Positions 62,482 through 64,000 of a DNA stretch of 64,000 bases are shown piece after piece. Location of the stretch: positions 62,001 to 126,000 of the forward strand of contig JASVEC010000045.1 of NCBI GenBank assembly GCA_030770535.1. The letters are read 5' to 3'. A program made the position numbers and the translations under genes. This DNA comes from Batkoa obscura (Eukaryota > Entomophthoromycota > Entomophthoromycetes > Entomophthorales > Batkoaceae). The stretch's first letter is position 1. Each line of letters opens with the position of its first letter. Below the pieces are notes generated by a model. It saw only the letters and a list, made by a program, of their open reading frames with translations, was not told the DNA's origin and did no database searches.

Positions 62482-62580
62482 CATAGGTGTATTTTTTTAG
62501 CTTCATTTTTTCCTTTTCAAGCGTCATTTGAGTAGAAAAATTGTTAGTAAAATTCTAAATACAAAAATATAGCCTCACAT
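62482..62580 (+). repeat. MITE-A copy 30
   Basis: It starts CATAGGTGTA plus a T-run. The standard core follows, and it ends ATATAGCCTCACAT. Confidence 0.75.
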
Positions 62581-63660
62581 TTTAAAAAAGCTTGGATCTT
62601 TCTTTATGGTTAAAAAACCTATATTTTAAATATCATTTGAGTTGTATACTAAACTACTATCATTTCATCAACTTGGTGTGTTCTTTGAGGTATTTAATTT
62701 AAGCGCAAATTAGTTAAAATACATATTATCTTGAAAAGTACAAATCCTTTTTAAAATAGTTCTAAATTTCTTTAGTAGAATTAGATATTAATCTCTAGCA
62801 AGTTAATATGAACATATACTTTTTTCAGGCTTTAAAAATGACAAAAGTTTATTATAATACTAAATTGATAATTAAAATAATAATTATGATAAAAATTAGT
62901 TTATATACTAAATATGATAAATAAGCTAAGGTAGCAGCTTAGAATAATAGATGAGTATCACATCAAACTCGATTTCCTAAATCACGCTAACAATCTTGGA
63001 AAGTTCTATATTTATTGATACCTTATATTGATATAAAGAGGGTTTATAAAGATAATATACCTCTACACAAGCATTTAAAAGCCAGTATTAGTTTAAACAA
63101 AGTAATAACAAGAAGGATCTAGAAAACTATTAAAAGCAATAGCTAACTATAATAAATAAATTTATATTACTATTAATATAGGTAACAGCTTTAAAAACTA
63201 ATCACTGTTTTTGATTTTTACTTATTTGATCATGTTTTTGGTTGATTATCAAGTATATTTATGTGGTACCTAAAGTCATTTGCTTTATTATTATTCAATC
63301 ATGTAAATATCTTTTTTATTCTCTTAGCTAAGGTTTCTTTGTTACCTTGTTTCTTTGACAAAATAAACGTGAGAAGATGTGATCATTCCATTATTTTTAC
63401 CTAAAAAATTTAACACCTTTTTGATTAATTTAGTATCAATGTTAATTTCTTAAAATCTTATGATAAACATTCGACAAAATAACGCCCTGGTTTTTTTGCT
63501 CATGAAATAATAAACAAGAACAATTTACTAAATTTATCATTTATTATTCAACCTCAGTTAGCAAATCAATTGTCTATATTTTATTGAAGCCAGCTATAAA
63601 TAGGTTTACTTTTGTCTTTTAAGGTATTTTTTTGAGTATTGTAAACTATTAAATACCAAA

Positions 63661-63966
63661 ATGACATATATTCAACTTACAGGCCAAGGTATCACTCAAG
63701 AAATAAGGCCAGATGAAGCTAGTAATATATTATCAGCAAAATATAATTCTAAAATTGAAACCAATTCACTTGCAGCAAGTGGTCTATTAACTAAAACTCA
63801 AAAATTCAATACAGTAAAAGGAAAAAGAAAGTATGAAACCAATATTGAACTAAATGCAATAAATAACAACAAAAATGGGTATGAAACTCAAACTGAAGAT
63901 AATTCTTATTATATATATGACTCAGAATATGAAAATATGATGCAAAAGTTATATTTAGCAAAGTAA
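63661..63966 (+). CDS. Hypothetical 101-residue protein
   Basis: An open frame with a good AAAATGAC start context and codon use like nearby genes. The product is hydrophilic, rich in Asn, Thr, Lys and Glu. It has no signal peptide, membrane segment or motif I recognise, and ends in YENMMQKLYLAK. It could be a small complete gene or the first exon of one running past the window edge. Confidence 0.4.
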   Translation: MTYIQLTGQGITQEIRPDEASNILSAKYNSKIETNSLAASGLLTKTQKFNTVKGKRKYETNIELNAINNNKNGYETQTEDNSYYIYDSEYENMMQKLYLAK

Positions 63967-64000
63967 ATTATTTTGCGATTATTAGTGTAATAGCTAAAAT

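Larger units (their letters stand above)
60972..63660. other. Gene-poor stretch with three MITE-A copies
   Basis: MITE-A copies lie at 61608, 62333 and 62482. The rest is AT-rich without coding signal. Confidence 0.5.

Overview
ORGANISM. The window is very AT-rich nuclear DNA. Its genes have many short introns (mostly 45-80 bases) with GTAAGT-like donors and TTTAG/ATAG acceptors, and several introns carry CTAAC branch sites. The gene set is fungal: methylthioadenosine phosphorylase, argininosuccinate synthase, a Ure2-like GST, fungal-type polynucleotide kinase/phosphatase without an FHA domain, cohesin SA subunit, SRPK, Gem1/Miro, IMP3, class 3 lipases and fungal 7TM receptors. The mix of extreme AT bias, many receptors, MATE transporters and lipases suggests an early-diverging fungus, possibly an entomophthoralean such as Conidiobolus. 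That placement is inference; no marker gene proves it. LAYOUT. 1-12 kb: a CENP-B-type HTH protein, a decayed GST gene, a MATE transporter, and two closely related GPCR genes arranged tail to tail. 12-16 kb: repeats and a decayed lipase copy. 16-28.5 kb: a dense housekeeping block (MTAP and ASS convergent, GST, PNKP and cohesin SA divergent). 28-32.5 kb: repeats and a second decayed lipase copy. 32.5-36.6 kb: two near-identical tandem MATE genes. 39-45 kb: a tandem array of three small secreted proteins on the minus strand; a fourth, diverged member sits alone at 50.8 kb. 45-48 kb: an F-box protein and a Ser/Thr kinase. 51.8-53.5 kb: a truncated receptor relic and an intact receptor. 54-61 kb: a second dense block (SRPK, Gem1, IMP3, secreted class 3 lipase). 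61-64 kb: mostly empty, with one small ORF at the end. STRUCTURE. Gene-dense housekeeping blocks alternate with gene-poor stretches filled by about 30 copies of a roughly 105-bp MITE-like element (called MITE-A here) with termini ATATGGGGATGT...ACATCCCCATAT. It is always between genes or inside pseudogenes, never in an exon or intron of an intact gene. Several copies abut one another sharing a single terminus, and one sits in a decayed lipase whose paralogue preserves the empty site. The accessory blocks hold the duplicated gene families (secreted proteins, MATE, GPCR, lipase), with signs of gene conversion and pseudogene decay. The most novel item is the secreted 4-cysteine protein family with a conserved dibasic processing site. 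All exon models were assembled by eye; where given, the summed exon lengths are multiples of three.
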